The notes under the pieces: model-generated
Databases searched by the model: none
What the model was told of the DNA's origin: nothing
The model's input: the letters and a program-made list of their open reading frames with translations, nothing else
Position numbers and translations under genes: made by a program
Shown here: positions 32,272 through 45,689 of the stretch, one piece after another
Layout: every line of letters starts with the position of its first letter
Position numbering within the stretch: position 1 is the stretch's first letter
Assembly (NCBI RefSeq): GCF_011075055.1
Contig: NC_058137.1
Span: 20,383,463-20,447,462 of the forward strand
From: Mangifera indica
Lineage: Eukaryota; Streptophyta; Magnoliopsida; Sapindales; Anacardiaceae
Length of the DNA stretch: 64,000 nucleotides
Reading direction: 5' to 3'

Positions 32272-35200
32272 CTATTCTTCACTAGCTTCTGGTACCTTCT
32301 CATAAACTACTTCCAACTCCCTGAACCTGTGAGAAAGGAAACACCGGCCGTTAAATCGTTGTTGGAGGCATATGATTACTGCAAAAAGGATGCCAACAAG
32401 CGGGATAGTGGCGTCCCAAGCAGTGGAGTAAAATCTAAAGTAGGGTCTGCATATATGTATGAACAATCAAAATTTTGAACATAGTAATGAGCCCTGTAAA
32501 GGTCATGTGCATGTGGCACCAAGCGAACCAAGGTGAATCCGATGTTAAACAAACAAGAAAGTGCCTTTTCTCTTAAGTTGTAGAATATGTTGAAGAGGAT
32601 TTGTGGGAAAAGGAAACCATCTAGGATTAAACCAGCATAAGATCTCAAGTCCCACCAAAGAGAATGTTGATTGGTGTCAAATCGAGAATAATAATAATAA
32701 CATTGTGTTGAAAACCGAACATTGTTGTTCTTCTAGCTTGCATAAAAAGTTGCTAATCCTCTAGCTAGATACAATGGCAAAGAGACAAATAACGCCTTCT
32801 TCTCTGCAGTCCACAATGCCTTGTGGTTGTTGTCACCCATTCGTTTGGACCATGAAAACTGGAGTAGACGAAATTGTAACAGAAAAGCCACCATTGCGAC
32901 TATTCTTACAATCACTTCGTGCACTTCTAGCCATCCTCCGCTTCCTAGGAAGACACTTTGGTGAACTTAGGTTTGTAAGAACAAGGCTTCAAAGTTCAGC
33001 ACAAGAACTATCATGTGACCCAATGTCAAAACTGTGAGCATAAGAAACAAAATGAAAGCCAGAACTCTGGGGTTCTTTTTCACATACAAAAGTTGGAACA
33101 CTATAAAAACACAGGCAAGTGTGTTGGAGACTAGAGATCCATTTGTCATATTGATTTTCTTTCCCGGATAGTGTAAGAAGCAGTTGAAGTGACATGGAGA
33201 TAGGCTCAAAGTAAAGAGGATCAGAATCGTTGCAAGCACTTGTAATGGTTCCCCTAATATAAACCCCATTTTCCTTTGCATTTAGAGGAGGAAACTGAAG
33301 ATTGACAAGAGCCTCGCAATCCATTGAATCGTTTTTCAGCTTCTGATTGCTCAAGAAAATATATCTGCAGCCAACCATGCAAAGGCACCCAGTCTCAGGA
33401 TCATAAGTGCTTCAACAAATTTTTTGACTCGCCTGTATTTCTCACTCAAGGATGTATTGAATAAAGTTTTGACACTATCCAGTCACACATAATAACTTGG
33501 TGAGAGGCTTATTTTGTAGCTGATGTTGGTGGTGTAATAACGGGTTTCGAGCTTTAGATTGGCATGGAGTAATAATCTAATGACTAGGAAATTTGATCGC
33601 CAACAGAGACCTGAAGTGAAGAACCCCACCCAGTTTCCTATCTAGAGCTTCTAACTGACATATCAAAGCTCATTTCATAAGACTACCCATCTAGGTATTT
33701 TTCCCCACCATTTCTAAAGGGTGACCTCTTCAAGCATGACATAGTTTTTGCTTTCTTTAGTTGTTGTGTACATATACTTCAGCCCTGGAAGCCGCAGCCT
33801 GTCATTTTCAGTAGTTCAAAAAACAATTCTGTCAAAGTAACTGCCACCATTAGCAATTTTCTGACTCTAAATTTGGCCAAACATGACCATTCTATTTCTG
33901 ATTGACCAGATTGTAGGAAATCTCAGGGTCAACTTTATGGAACAATCCTCTACATGAAATAAGAGTCATCCAAAGCACCATTGTCGCTCAAGATTTTGCA
34001 ATCAACAATACATAGGCATTTCTTCTTCTAATCCCATGTACCTATTGGGAAGAAAACAATTAAACTAACAAGACCAAAATCAAACTCTCCCTAACTTGAT
34101 TGAACTATATGATAACAAATAATCAACAAAAATATGATTTTATCACATCAAACAATCAAAAGCAAATATAATAGTAAAGAACACTATAATTTAACATAAA
34201 AACCTCTTCAATATAAATAAATCAATGTATTATATCATAAATAATGGTATACAATTTTCAACCTATAAACAAGTACACAACTATCCAAAGCAAAAAAACA
34301 AATTGATAACACAACAGCAAAAAAACAAATTGATAACACAACTGCAAAAAAAGATAATATCACAACAAACTCGTAAGCCTATATCTTACGTTACAAGCAC
34401 CAAAATCAAATTTCCACCGTCTAAAATATATCACTAGATGTGTCTAAATTACTGTCAAAATTTGAGAACAATTCAACCGTAGACAAAAGAGGAAAAGACA
34501 TTTCTCTAAGAGTCGTTTAAATAGAATTGCATTAAACAACAAGTCATATTTCAACACAGATAATAATTTACTTGAGAAATAAAACGTAATTTCCAATGTT
34601 AAGAATAAAGAACAATGAATCCAAAAATCATAAAGATCCAATGGTGAAATTGAGAAAAACGAAAATCTCTTATAGATATGCATTAAAAAACCAAAATGGT
34701 GTTTTTTTGCTCTTCTCTCTTTTTTTTTAACTTTTGTGTATTATTTATATGTATATGTTGAATCTTATTTTGCCCTAATTTATGAGTATATTGGGTTGGG
34801 CTTTTTTCATTAAAATAAATTTGGGTAAAGAACCTAAAAGCCAAACAATTTCTTCCCCAATGATTTGGATTGAAAGGATTGTAATAGAAATACCTGGAAG
34901 AGCTACAATTCGGAAATTCCACCAAAAACCTTAAACTTATTCAAAGACATCACTCGTGGCAAATATCCAACAGCATCACCAAAAGGATTGCAAGTCTTTA
35001 AGAATTGCAATCACTTTCATAATCCAACTGAAATTCAGTGCATGTACTCCTAAAGATGGAGCAAACAGTTTTACTAACCTGTAAACTGAGTTATGAGTTC
35101 TCTGCTGCGACATTAATCTCACCAGAAAACTCATTTTCGATTGATTCTTTTGAAGCCTTGGTGTACATGTAATTTACTTCAGGAAATATCAACAAGGAAA

Positions 35201-35810
35201 TCGGTTCGAAGTAACTCAAATCCCCAGCAGAACTCAAGCTCCGCAGAGTTCCACTAACCAGACTAGTAATGTCACTTGATATCCTTACACCATTAAGCTT
35301 CAAGACAGAAGAATGATGAAGAATATTACCTTCTGAGGAGAAACTGGAAGTCTTTCCCACCATGCATAGCTTCCGGGAGATATTGACCAGAATCCTTTTA
35401 AATTGAAATTCAAAGCCCCCTCTCCAGACCTCATACTTCTGAAGACCGATTGAGCATATGTCATATCCTGATCCCTAACGTTCAGTTTCCAGCTATGTAA
35501 AATCAAGCCCCCATCGACCTTGAAGATACCTGGATCATCAGTGCCGTAGACATTTTCAGTCTGAAACAGCAACGTTTTCCTCTCACTTGATGAGTATTTA
35601 GATGGGTTTGGATCTAACATTTTATGCCCACCCTCCCAGTAACCATATTGGAAGGTTGGAAATGGCAAGGTGGAGAATTCAGGATCGTTTGGGGTTAACT
35701 CAGAGACAACAGAAGCACAGTTATCAGAATAATATACTTCAGTTCCAGTGCAAGAGACCATGGTTGCACATAAGAGTGCAGAAAGAATTAGGAAAGTTTT
35801 AGGCCATGGC
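32272..35810 (-). pseudogene. DUF2921-family multi-pass membrane protein, decayed
   Basis: The intact family has about 900 residues, a signal peptide, a lumenal or extracellular part and several C-terminal membrane spans; its function is not established. Here pieces lie in order on the minus strand. The signal-like PKTFLILSALLCAT (about 35800) lacks an initiator. It is followed by FQYGYWEGGHKML and LNFNLKGFWS. A frameshift near 35370 precedes MVGKTSSFSSEGN (35363). LRFPTIWSIRNRM appears near 33925, NDSMDCEALVNLQFPPLNAK near 33320, the membrane part LACVFIVFQLLYVKK, MVAFLLQFRLLQFSW, LILDGFLFPQILFN and finally RFRELEVVYEKVPE. At least five frame changes and several stops separate them. Confidence 0.85.
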
Positions 35811-37099
35811 AGCTGATGTCAGCCAGGTCAATTCTGATTGATAATCACCCAAAACGCCACCAATACAATAAACAAATTTGAAGACTAGGGTCATCTACTA
35901 TCTAGACAGAAGCATGAAATCCTGATGATTTCAGCACAAATATGGTCTTCTATGTTCTTAGTAGATGAAGGCATGAAGTACAAATCAGGATAATTGGGCT
36001 CATTAATAATTTAATGTCTAGTTTGATGCCCAATACAATAGATCAGTCAGTTTATGCATTTACTGGCTTACACATGCATACATAGAAATATTAGACTATT
36101 GAAGAGAAAAATGTAATATGTTTTCACGTTCTTGCTGGTCCTCATGTTTACCTTTCTTGCCGTAATTAAAAATTTTAACGATTGTCACATTCAATTCCCA
36201 ATCTTGAAAATGAATAGAGGTTAAGAGATGTAATAGCAATCAACTTTCAGAATTTTGAGTTCATAAGTTACCTTAAACATTGTGAACTCCATAGCTATAT
36301 GTTTGCTGTTAATTTTTTGCTTAGATATTATAAAAATCTATTTGTCTATATTTGTATGAACCTAATAGCATCAGAGTCCTTATATCCTCTAGTGAATTTC
36401 CTATATTTTACTTCAACATAACCTGGCTATATTTTGCTTGCAGATGAACCCAAAATTAACCAATTTATATCAGTTGTTAAGATTGAATGAACAAAACGAT
36501 GATCTATCAGTGTTTGGCAAGATTTGTAACCCTTTCACAGAAGAGCCTACATACACCTATATTCCTGGAAAGTGCTCCAGGGATTGATGCCATTCCAGTT
36601 GGTGATTACCAATTGTATGTATATTACATTGCATAGTAGATAGAATAGTGGGATGTTACAAGTATGAAAGGAATTTGCCAATTTTTTTTTTTTAAATATT
36701 TGAGTTAGTTTCATATAACTCCAAGACTATTTGAATTAATTTTATGTAAAAAAATAAAAAAAATCAACCAACCATATTTTTATAAACTTTGTCTTAAATA
36801 ACTAAGGTGTTTTAATATAATTAAATGACTTTAAATTAAAAATAATTAAAAGAGATTATATTGAAAACATCAAGAGTTGTCTAAGAAAAGTTTGTATAAA
36901 TAATTTATACATTTTTGTATTATAATAGAAAAGTTAATGCTTAGTAATTTTATACACCATATTCTTGTCTTCGCATGGAAGAAATGGAGATTATTAATTT
37001 TGTTTTTCTGATTGAGTTAGTTTGAATTGAATAATATTAATTGATTTTAGAGATAACAATTAATGATGGTAAAATTAATATTTTACTAGTCAAAGAATT

Positions 37100-37837
37100 T
37101 AAATAAGGAGACCACTGATGGGTAGAATATTCGTAAATAGGGACTAAAATGGGCAAAATGATGAAAACATTTTTAAATAAGGGGTAAATTCGTTATTTTA
37201 TTAATAATATTAAAAAATATATAATTCATTAAGTTTCTCTTTAAGTTTTAAAGACTAACAACTTTACATCTGTTTAAAGTTTTTTAACTTTGAAAAGTTA
37301 TATTTTTCCCCAAACCTAGGGTTTTTTTCTTTACTCCTTCAGTCATCATCTCTAATGTCGATGACCTCCTCTCTCCACTCTAAACTGTTGATCAACGCAC
37401 GAGAAGAGATCTGGAGACACTGGAGATTGGAAATCTCTTCATCAGAATTGATCCCTTCGTCGGAGAAGAGATCTCTAGTCGTTGGTGTCTTTAGATTTAT
37501 TCTCGTGTGTCAATCAACAATTTAAGGTAGAGAGAGGAGGTCGTTGAAGCTAGAGATGGTGGTCAGAGAAGCGAAGAAAAAAACCCAACATCTGGGGGGG
37601 TTTAAAGTTAGAAAATTTTAAGTAGAGATAAAGTTGTTAATTTTTAAAACTTACAGAGGAAAATATAATGAATTTTATATTTTTCTAATATAATTAATGA
37701 AATAATGATTTTATTCCTACTATTAATAAAAAATTCTAACAATAGTTGACCCATAGATGAGACTTTGGATTTTTCAAATTGTGTAAATATGACTTTGAGA
37801 ACACATTAAAACTTGGGTGGGAAATAGTCTTTTGGCC
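37100..37837. mobile_element. Palindromic MULE-like element (GGCCAAAAGAC family)
   Basis: Bases about 37170-37500 are an imperfect inverted copy of about 37430-37745: both arms carry AACAACTTTA, a CCCAA-AGGGTTTTTT block, GACCTCCTCTCT and the inverse of AGAGATC. The right end, read inward, is GGCCAAAAGACTATTTCCCA, matching the element at 56631-57545. The left end is eroded, so the boundary and target duplication are uncertain. Confidence 0.6.
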
Positions 37838-38019
37838 TAATAATAATATACAACTTCCTCAATTTTAAATTATAGATCAAATGTGGTATGTTATAATTTG
37901 TGCATAAAATTACATACAAAATTAGGTAGTGTTGTGTGTGATTATTGATAAAAATTTTGTGTTTGGAAACTACTGTTGACAAGGTATTTTAAAAGAACGG
38001 CATATTTGTTCATATATAT

Positions 38020-38520
38020 ATATATAAAAAAAACTAATCGTCCAGTGGTCGTACTAATTATCTCACTGGTTCGTAGTTTGAATACTTTAATTGGATAACC
38101 AACTAGTTTAACTTATTTTCAAATTATAATATATTTCTAAATAATATTAAGCATTTACTACATTTTTAAAACATAAAATATATGAAACAATTGACACTCT
38201 ATTACATAGATAAAAAAAACCAAGTACAAATTTTATCATTAATTTAAATAATTTTTTATAAATTGTAACTCTTTTAAATTTTAATAAGATAAAAATTATG
38301 TAGTATTATGTAAATTTGGTTTTATTGGTTTTACATAGTTTTTTATGATTCAATGAGTTTATCGAGTTTAACCAAATTTCAAATAAGTCAAATTTCAATT
38401 AATTTTATTTTCCTTTATATATAGATCGAACCGAATTATAAACTAATTCATATTTAATCAATCGAACTAATCAATGCAATCTAGTTTTTAAAAAACTGAT
38501 TGTAATGTATAATGTCGAAA
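38020..38520. mobile_element. AT-rich dispersed element, third copy
   Basis: The segment resembles the insertions at about 22800-23214 and 25045-25390, with shared words GTACTAATTATC, TTCTAAATAATATTAAGCATTTA-like text and an A/T-rich core. The right part contains AACCGAATTATAAACTAATT. Exact ends were not resolved. Confidence 0.4.
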
Positions 38521-39079
38521 GTTGGAAAGTTGGTCAACTAATAAAAATAATTAAGATCAAAATTTGTTTATTTTTATTGAATTGGGCATTTTTGTCCCTC
38601 CGTACTTTGGATTGGATGGCGGTAGCATAGCATTCTAATTAAGCAGAAAGTGATATCTAATTCAATCCAAATACTGTCATTTGAGGAAAAAGGAATGTCA
38701 CCTAAATTCAGATATCCTACAATTAGAAAATTAATTGTTACAGGCCATTATTAATTTCTTCAGCAGTGGATTATTTTGGTCACGATTTGAATTTTGAGTA
38801 GATTAGAATTTGATGTTATTTTAAATTCGATTTATTTTATCTAAATTTATGATAAATATCCGAAAAATACAAAGAGAGTTTGGAGCAACTTTCCCTCCCA
38901 TTCATTCTGATCAATATTAATCTTATTAAAATTCCAACTCTTACCAAGTTAATCCAAAACCATGAATTGAATTAAAGAAATGCTTTGGTCCCAAGTCAGA
39001 ATCATTAAGAAAGAAGTGCTTTGTTTCTCTGTATCTCCATTGAACTCTTCTTATTCATGGCTGGTATAGTTTTTTATAA

Positions 39080-40778
39080 TTGTATAACATCACTATGATC
39101 ATATGCTATTTTCGCAGGTCTTATTGGGTTTCAGTAATTCAGTTTGTTGTTCTCATATATATTTTCAATTTGTTGTTTTTCAGAAAACTAACCAGTTTCC
39201 CTTGCAATGCAGGGAGCAGATGTTCAATGTCTACTGTGGGTTGGAGCTTAGTGAGTTTACTTCTTATGCTTCATATTTACTCCTTTGCTAGCCAGGGAGA
39301 TGGGGTAAGTGGGGAAGCCCAATTGTACAGGAGCCAACATTTATTATTTCGTGAACTAGAAGAGGTAGAAGAGGAGAATATCCAAATTCCCCCACCTAAA
39401 GGAAAACGCTCACCACGGGCTGCAAAACGAAGGCCCAAGAGGGCAACCACATTGACTGATGAGTTTCTTGATGAGAATTCCCATCTTCATCATGTGTTCT
39501 TTCCTGATGTGAAAACTGCCATAGACCCAACGAAGGACAATGGGAATGATAGCTTTTATTACTATCCAGGGAGGATTTGGTTGGATACTGAGGGAGCTCC
39601 TATTCAAGCACATGGCGGGGGTATTTTATATGACCAGAAAACAAGGTCATATTATTGGTATGGAGAGAATAGGGGTGGATCCACCTATCAAGCTCACAAA
39701 AAAGGACCAGCACCGGTTAGTTATCTCTTTTGATTATATTTTGTTGTCAAATAATGCTTAATACTGTTTACTACTCATTAAAGCTCACGGTACAGTTCCT
39801 AGAGTCAACTTTCTCTGTGTCTCTGCAAGCCTTGATGAGCAACTGTAATTCAATTATAAAATGCGAGATTGGTTTGTTGCTTACAAGAGCTTGGATTGCT
39901 GAGTTTTCTCTTGGATTCAGGTTCATGCCAGAGGAGTTAGTTGCTACTCCTCCAAGGACTTGTGGACATGGAAAAATGAGGGCATTGTTTTGGCAGCAGA
40001 AGAGACAAATGAAACTCATGATCTCCACATATCAAATGTGCTTGAACGACCAAAAGTGATTTACAATGATAACACAGGAAAGTACGTAATGTGGATGCAC
40101 ATAGATGATTCCAACTACACTAAAGCTGCTGTTGGTGTTGCCGTTAGTGATTCCCCAACTGGGCCTTTTGATTATCTCTATAGCAAGCGGCCTCATGGAT
40201 TCGACAGCAGGGACATGACAATCTTTAAAGATGATGATGGTGTAGCATATCTTATCTATTCTACTGATTACAATACCAATCTCCGGATTGGACCCCTAAC
40301 GGCAGACTATCTCAATGTAACAAATGTTGTGAGAAGGATTCTTGTAGGAGAGCGCCGGGAAGCCCCTGCGCTGTTTAAGTTTGAGGGAATTTACTACATG
40401 ATCACATCAGCCTGCACCGGATGGGCTCCAAATGAAGCTAATGTACACATTGCTGAGTCAATTATGGGGCCATGGGAGATAATGGGAAACCCCTGCATTG
40501 CAGGGAACAGAATTTTGCGGCTTACTACATTTTTTTCACAGAGTGCACATGTGATTCCTGCGCCAGGGCTTCCAGGTTCGTTTATTTTCATGGCAGACCG
40601 GTGGAATCCAGCTAACTTGAGTGACTCAAGATACATCTGGTTACCTTTGATAGTAGGGGCACCTAGTGTTCGACCGCTTGGGGACAATTCTGGCCTCCCG
40701 TTATGGTCAAGAGTGTCAATATATTGGCAGAAAATGTGGAGACTTTCTCCAAGATCCAAGATAGAGTTTTTGGTATGA
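39080..40778 (+). CDS. GH43-family glycosidase, Golgi type (exo-beta-1,3-galactosidase-like)
   Basis: Two coding exons are seen: to 39715 and 39921-40778, joined in phase across a 205-bp intron (GTTAGT...TTGGATTCAG). The product keeps a single hydrophobic anchor (WSLVSLLLMLHIYSFA), a basic stem (KGKRSPRAAKRRPKR) and the five-bladed propeller blocks GGGILYD, RPKVIYND, MTIFKDDDGVAYLIYS, REAPALFKFEGIYYMITSAC and ADRWNPANL. The Arabidopsis relatives GH43A/B are, as I recall, Golgi exo-beta-1,3-galactosidases trimming arabinogalactan proteins. The start is uncertain. The open frame begins at 39080, but TTTTTCAG at 39176-39183 looks like an acceptor, so an upstream exon may exist. ATG at 39227 (MSTVGW) is the shortest plausible start. 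The C-terminus ends near the usual WRL position. Confidence 0.85.
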
Positions 40779-43700
40779 TTTTAGGTACATTTTTCTATAT
40801 GACTTTTTTTTATTTTATGTTGTTAACAGTTTCATAATGTTAGCTAATCCTAATTCTTATGAGCTATTGATTGTTTTGTGGATTTGGTAAAAGTAACATT
40901 CAATGAAATAGCTAAGTTGAAGTAGGATTATGTGCTAGCCATACAATGCTGAAGCTAAGAAATTTGCTCAAATTGGTATAAAGGGGATTAGCCTTGTGTG
41001 TGGGTTGTGGTAACTCTCAACTAAAAGAAATTCAGCGAATCCTGTTTCGCCATGTTGGTGGGCTGTTCAAATTTCATACATTAGAGTTGCTAATGACTCC
41101 ATTAGACTTTGCAGTTTGTTGATTTCCTTTTAAAATGAAGAAGAAGATTCAGTCATTCATAACATTAAGTTTAACAGCTAACTAGTTAGTTACTAAAAAA
41201 AAATAATTTTTTTCAAAAATATTTTAAATTTTAAAATTAGTTTTTCTTTGTTATGGCACTTCCATAAATTCTATAAATATCATTCATTTATTTTTTATCC
41301 ATTACACTCATAACGGGCAAACATGTGGGGTAGGCCGGGTTTGGACTAGATTGACATAGGCATGATTAAAACAAGTATGGATAAAAAAACATATTGTATT
41401 ATATAGGTAGAAAATATGAAGATCCGCACCCGGCTCTGAACCTACGGGTTACCCATGCAATATTAGCCAACAAGGTTGAAAACAACCCTGGTGGAGTATG
41501 CTTTTACTGGAGATTGGGGTTTAATACATCAAGCAGGTCATGAAATGCTTTGTCATGCATCTGTGGGCTATGGCTCAAACGAACTACAATATTCAACATT
41601 CACCGAAGGATTGATTACCACTTTAAATTTGGAATGGGGTTGTACTTGACTTGGGATGGTCGTTCCATAAATAAAACATGTGTTCCTATTTCCTTCAACT
41701 TCGGAAAATGATGAGTAAAGACTTGCTTGAATGACTGTTACCATTTTGATATATTTCAAAATTGGCATTCCATGTTCAATCTTCATCTTTCGTTCTTTAG
41801 TAGAACAATCAACCCTAATGAAGTAGAATAAGCTTTCCAATTTTGGAATGGCCATTCTATATCAATTCCTGTGTTTTCAAATTTAGACACATTTTGGACA
41901 TGACTTATGTTCTGCCTTAAACAGTATCAAGCTCAATTTTAATCATTTTTCTTGGTCTGTCACATCAAAACACATAAAAGTCTAAGCAAACAAACATATG
42001 GAATAAACTATTATATTAAAAATCAAGAAAAATAAATATCATATAAATTAGATATGTTAATTGGGTAGAACAAATGGAGATCTGGCCTAAAACATAAATT
42101 TGAAGTCTAATCTGACACTGTGACATGTTTGGTCTGGCCTATGGGTTTTCTGAGTAGAATTATAGGCTTTAATATTAGACCTATAAACTGGCCCAGCATA
42201 GTATTGTTTACAATTTTTTTTTTTAAAGATAGAAACGAAGGCTTCTATATGTTTTAATTATTTTTTAAAAAAAATTTCTATATAAGCCAATCCAAATTCT
42301 TTTATTTTTAATTTTATTTACAAATCTCTCAATCTCAATTATTTTATTATATTCTCAGTCTCATTTTCTCTCATCAACTCTCTTTCAAAAATTGTTTAAA
42401 TTTACAAATAACAATTTTTTGTTTTTATAATTTCATTTTCATTTCAATTTTATCATCACAAAATATTACAAATAGATTCAATGTCAGATGCATTCAGAAC
42501 TTTGGATACTAAGGACAAGTAGATAAATGGTATGATATATATATTTTATTTATGTTTGTAATTATACAGTATATAAATTAATTTATTTGTACTATATTAT
42601 AAACTTATAATATTTTTTATCATATAATTACAGTATTTCTCCGTCACAAGTGAGAGATTATAAATAAAATATTTAGGATATTATCCTCGATTTTAATAAT
42701 TGAAAAATAATTTGTATTTAAAAGTTTTAATTAAATTTTTTTTTAAAAATTGTTTAAATAGGTTGGCTCGTTTAAGGTCTAGCAGGCGTTAGACCTTTAA
42801 AAATCTATAGGCCAACCCGGTCTGAAGACCTATTACTGTGCAAGACTAGGGCCCTACCCGACCTATAAACTCGATGGGCTGAGCCCAAACCGACCTAACT
42901 CAGCCCATTAACGTGTTTGATATAAACTATTTAAATACATTAGTTCTATGAAATTATTAAATATAATTACAAAACATAATGCCACTTTGGTTATGCATCA
43001 ATTGTGATTGCTCACTAATGTTTTCAAGAATGGGAAACCAAATCCAGTGAAAATGCAAATTTGAAAAAACTTTGAAGTCAGATTCCAAATCAACATGTGG
43101 GATTCATCCAACAAGATCTCCCACTTTCATATTTTATACAACAATTGATACACGAAATTTGTATAATCCTAAAACAATGACCACCTGATGATGAAGCAAG
43201 ACACACACGTGTGAAACCCAAAGAAGTTTCCTTGAATCACACATGGTGATGTAGAATCTCACTTCAAAGTTTTTCAAATTTGAATTTCCTAAAGATTTAG
43301 GGTGACAAATAGGGTTTTCACACTTTGTATCCAACTAATGCAACAATATCATAAATTTTGTTTATCAGAATTACTTAGGAAGATACAATAATGATACAGA
43401 AAACCATAACTGGATAATTTCATTTTACCACCATAATGAAACATTTCTAAAAAAAACCATGTCCATAAAATATCACATATCACTCTCTTTATAAAATACC
43501 ATTTAACCCCTTAATACGTAAAATATTAGAACTCCCCCAATTTCATAAAACAAAAGTATAATTATTTTTTAGTCTAGTAGATCACACGCCTGCCCCAAAA
43601 AATGACTAGATTCCTCAATTTCAACCAATTAACCCTTAAAATCCTATGAACTATTAATTACAACAACAACATAACAAAATATAAGGTAATTAATACACTA

Positions 43701-45689
43701 ATCTTATTTGAGGGGCCTATAATTTTAGCCAACTCTATATATAATTATCTCAAAAAATGATAAGTTTCTCCCGATCTCAAATTTTTCAACACTTACAAAT
43801 AACCCCAACACTTTTCACCATCAAACTCTCACTTCCAACTTTTATTATCAAATTAATACTAAAATTGATTTAGTTTTAATAAAGCCATTATATTATAAAA
43901 GACTTTAGGCTGGATGAACCCAGGTGCCCAAAGCTCAGATAGAGATTCAAAATTATTCAAAAGCTTTGAAATTAATGTAACTTCAACATGTAATGTAATG
44001 AGTTCTAAGATGTAAAGAAGCAAATTGAAAATATGGGAATCAAACTTTTTCCAACGTGTTGGCTTTTAAATTTGGTCCCATAACATGATTCATTCTTTCA
44101 AGAGACAACTAGCTAGATAGTCTTTGTCAATGATAACAATAAAAATGCAAGAAAGCATCCGACTCCCTTTTAAATATAAATATCTATCTGTCTTAATTAA
44201 ACAAACAAATATATGAAAAGGGGGGCAAGTCTTCTCAAAAGATTAAGACGTGAACCTTGAAAAGTAGTTCCCTCTTTACAACATCACCACACCACCTTCA
44301 ACCATATGTATTTTTTTTATTTTCAATGTCAATCTTGTCGCATTAGCATATTGGTTGAATTAATGAGTAATCTGAAATTAATTTGGCTTATATATTTACG
44401 TAAAATCAAGTGCTATTTTGATATCATTTAAATAGAATTTTTAAAAATAAATTATGAATTCAAATCTCTATCATATTTATAAAACTCTTTAAAATATTTC
44501 TAACTATCAGAGCTACCCATAGATTAATTTACACGATACCTCCAAATTTTCATAAGTGATAAGGCAGGAGGGAATGGCTCAGGCTTTAGAAAAGCTCGAA
44601 AGAGATATGAACAAAGCGTGGATACCACTATTGACAAAACACCTTTTTACAGTATTCCCCATTTGCAATGGCCGTCCTAAGATTCTATTTCATTTTTTAT
44701 TATTCGATTGCTAATCCACCACCACCCTTAATTCTTAATTAAACAATTAACATTCATAATAAGCTGATATCACTTTCTTACACCAACCCCATTTTGATTT
44801 TTAACATATTTTTAAATAGATTATAATATAACAAATTAACGTGACATACCAACCCATCTATATAAGAAATTAAACTATATTACATATGCAATATGATTTC
44901 TTTATCTTGAAGATCATGGTTTAGGAGTGCTAATTTGTCTTAATTGTGCATTTGGTCATCATCAAGATTCAAGATGTGTGGTATATATTGAAAGTATAAT
45001 AAGCGTTAAGAGTAGGTACATTCATCATAAGTCATACTATTCAAATTCAGTGAAGATGAAATCTATTGACAAAATGTAAGCTCTAGTTATTCCAAGATTG
45101 ACTCTATATTCATTAGTGGAATAAAACTATATATACATATTTTTGAGTATATAAGTAGATATATAAATTATATATTATCATATGATTAACTAAATTCAAA
45201 TTAAGGTTAAAGTAATATTCAATCGTATAATAACATATCATTTACGTACTTATTTATATACTCAAAAATGTATACGAATAGTCTTATTCTTATAAGTTTA
45301 GAAATAAGGTTTTTATAAGTAAAAGACATGTAAATATTAACTTATAACGATGATTTTATATATATATGAATACTTATCTCAATTAATAAATGTATGAATT
45401 TTCTTGAAAATTAATATTAATTACAAAAATTAAGATTTAATTACTCATCATCAAATGATTTTAATTTCTTCTTCTAATATTAATCAATTAACACACTTAA
45501 GCTTAATAAACAATCTCCCACCCATGCATGCACGTGCTAATGAGGAAAAACCATGTCACACGTGCGAATTTAATCACTCTCCAACTCCAAAACCATGGGT
45601 CCAATTAAGCTTTTTAAGAAAATTAACACGATTGATTCATCTGGATCTTCATCAATGTTTCTTCAATCTTCAATCATCAGATCAATCAA
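40779..45689. other. Gene-free region between GH43 and SHORT-ROOT
   Basis: About 4.9 kb without a supported gene. Bases about 41310-41480 and 42060-42190, and 42760-42910, contain GGCCCGACC/GGTTGGCCC-like words, typical of short hAT-derived repeats; 42760-42910 is partly self-complementary. A 171-bp palindromic MITE lies at 45119-45289. The rest is AT-rich. The final 230 bp are the 3' flank of SHORT-ROOT. Confidence 0.55.
45119..45289. mobile_element. 171-bp palindromic MITE, copy 1
   Basis: The two arms are inverted repeats of about 70 bp. The left starts GAATAAAACTATATATACAT; the right, inverted, GAATAAGACTATTCGTATAC; both continue TTTTTGAGTATATAA. Length and layout match the element at 56389-56560. 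No clear target duplication remains. Confidence 0.6.

Larger units (their letters stand above)
35811..39079. other. Gene-free AT-rich region between DUF2921 remnant and GH43
   Basis: About 3.3 kb without a supported gene. It holds a palindromic element at about 37100-37837 and an AT-rich dispersed element at about 38020-38520, listed separately. The remainder, including 35811-37090 and 38530-39079, shows no domain, RNA gene or clear repeat. The last part is presumably the GH43 promoter and 5' leader. Confidence 0.6.
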
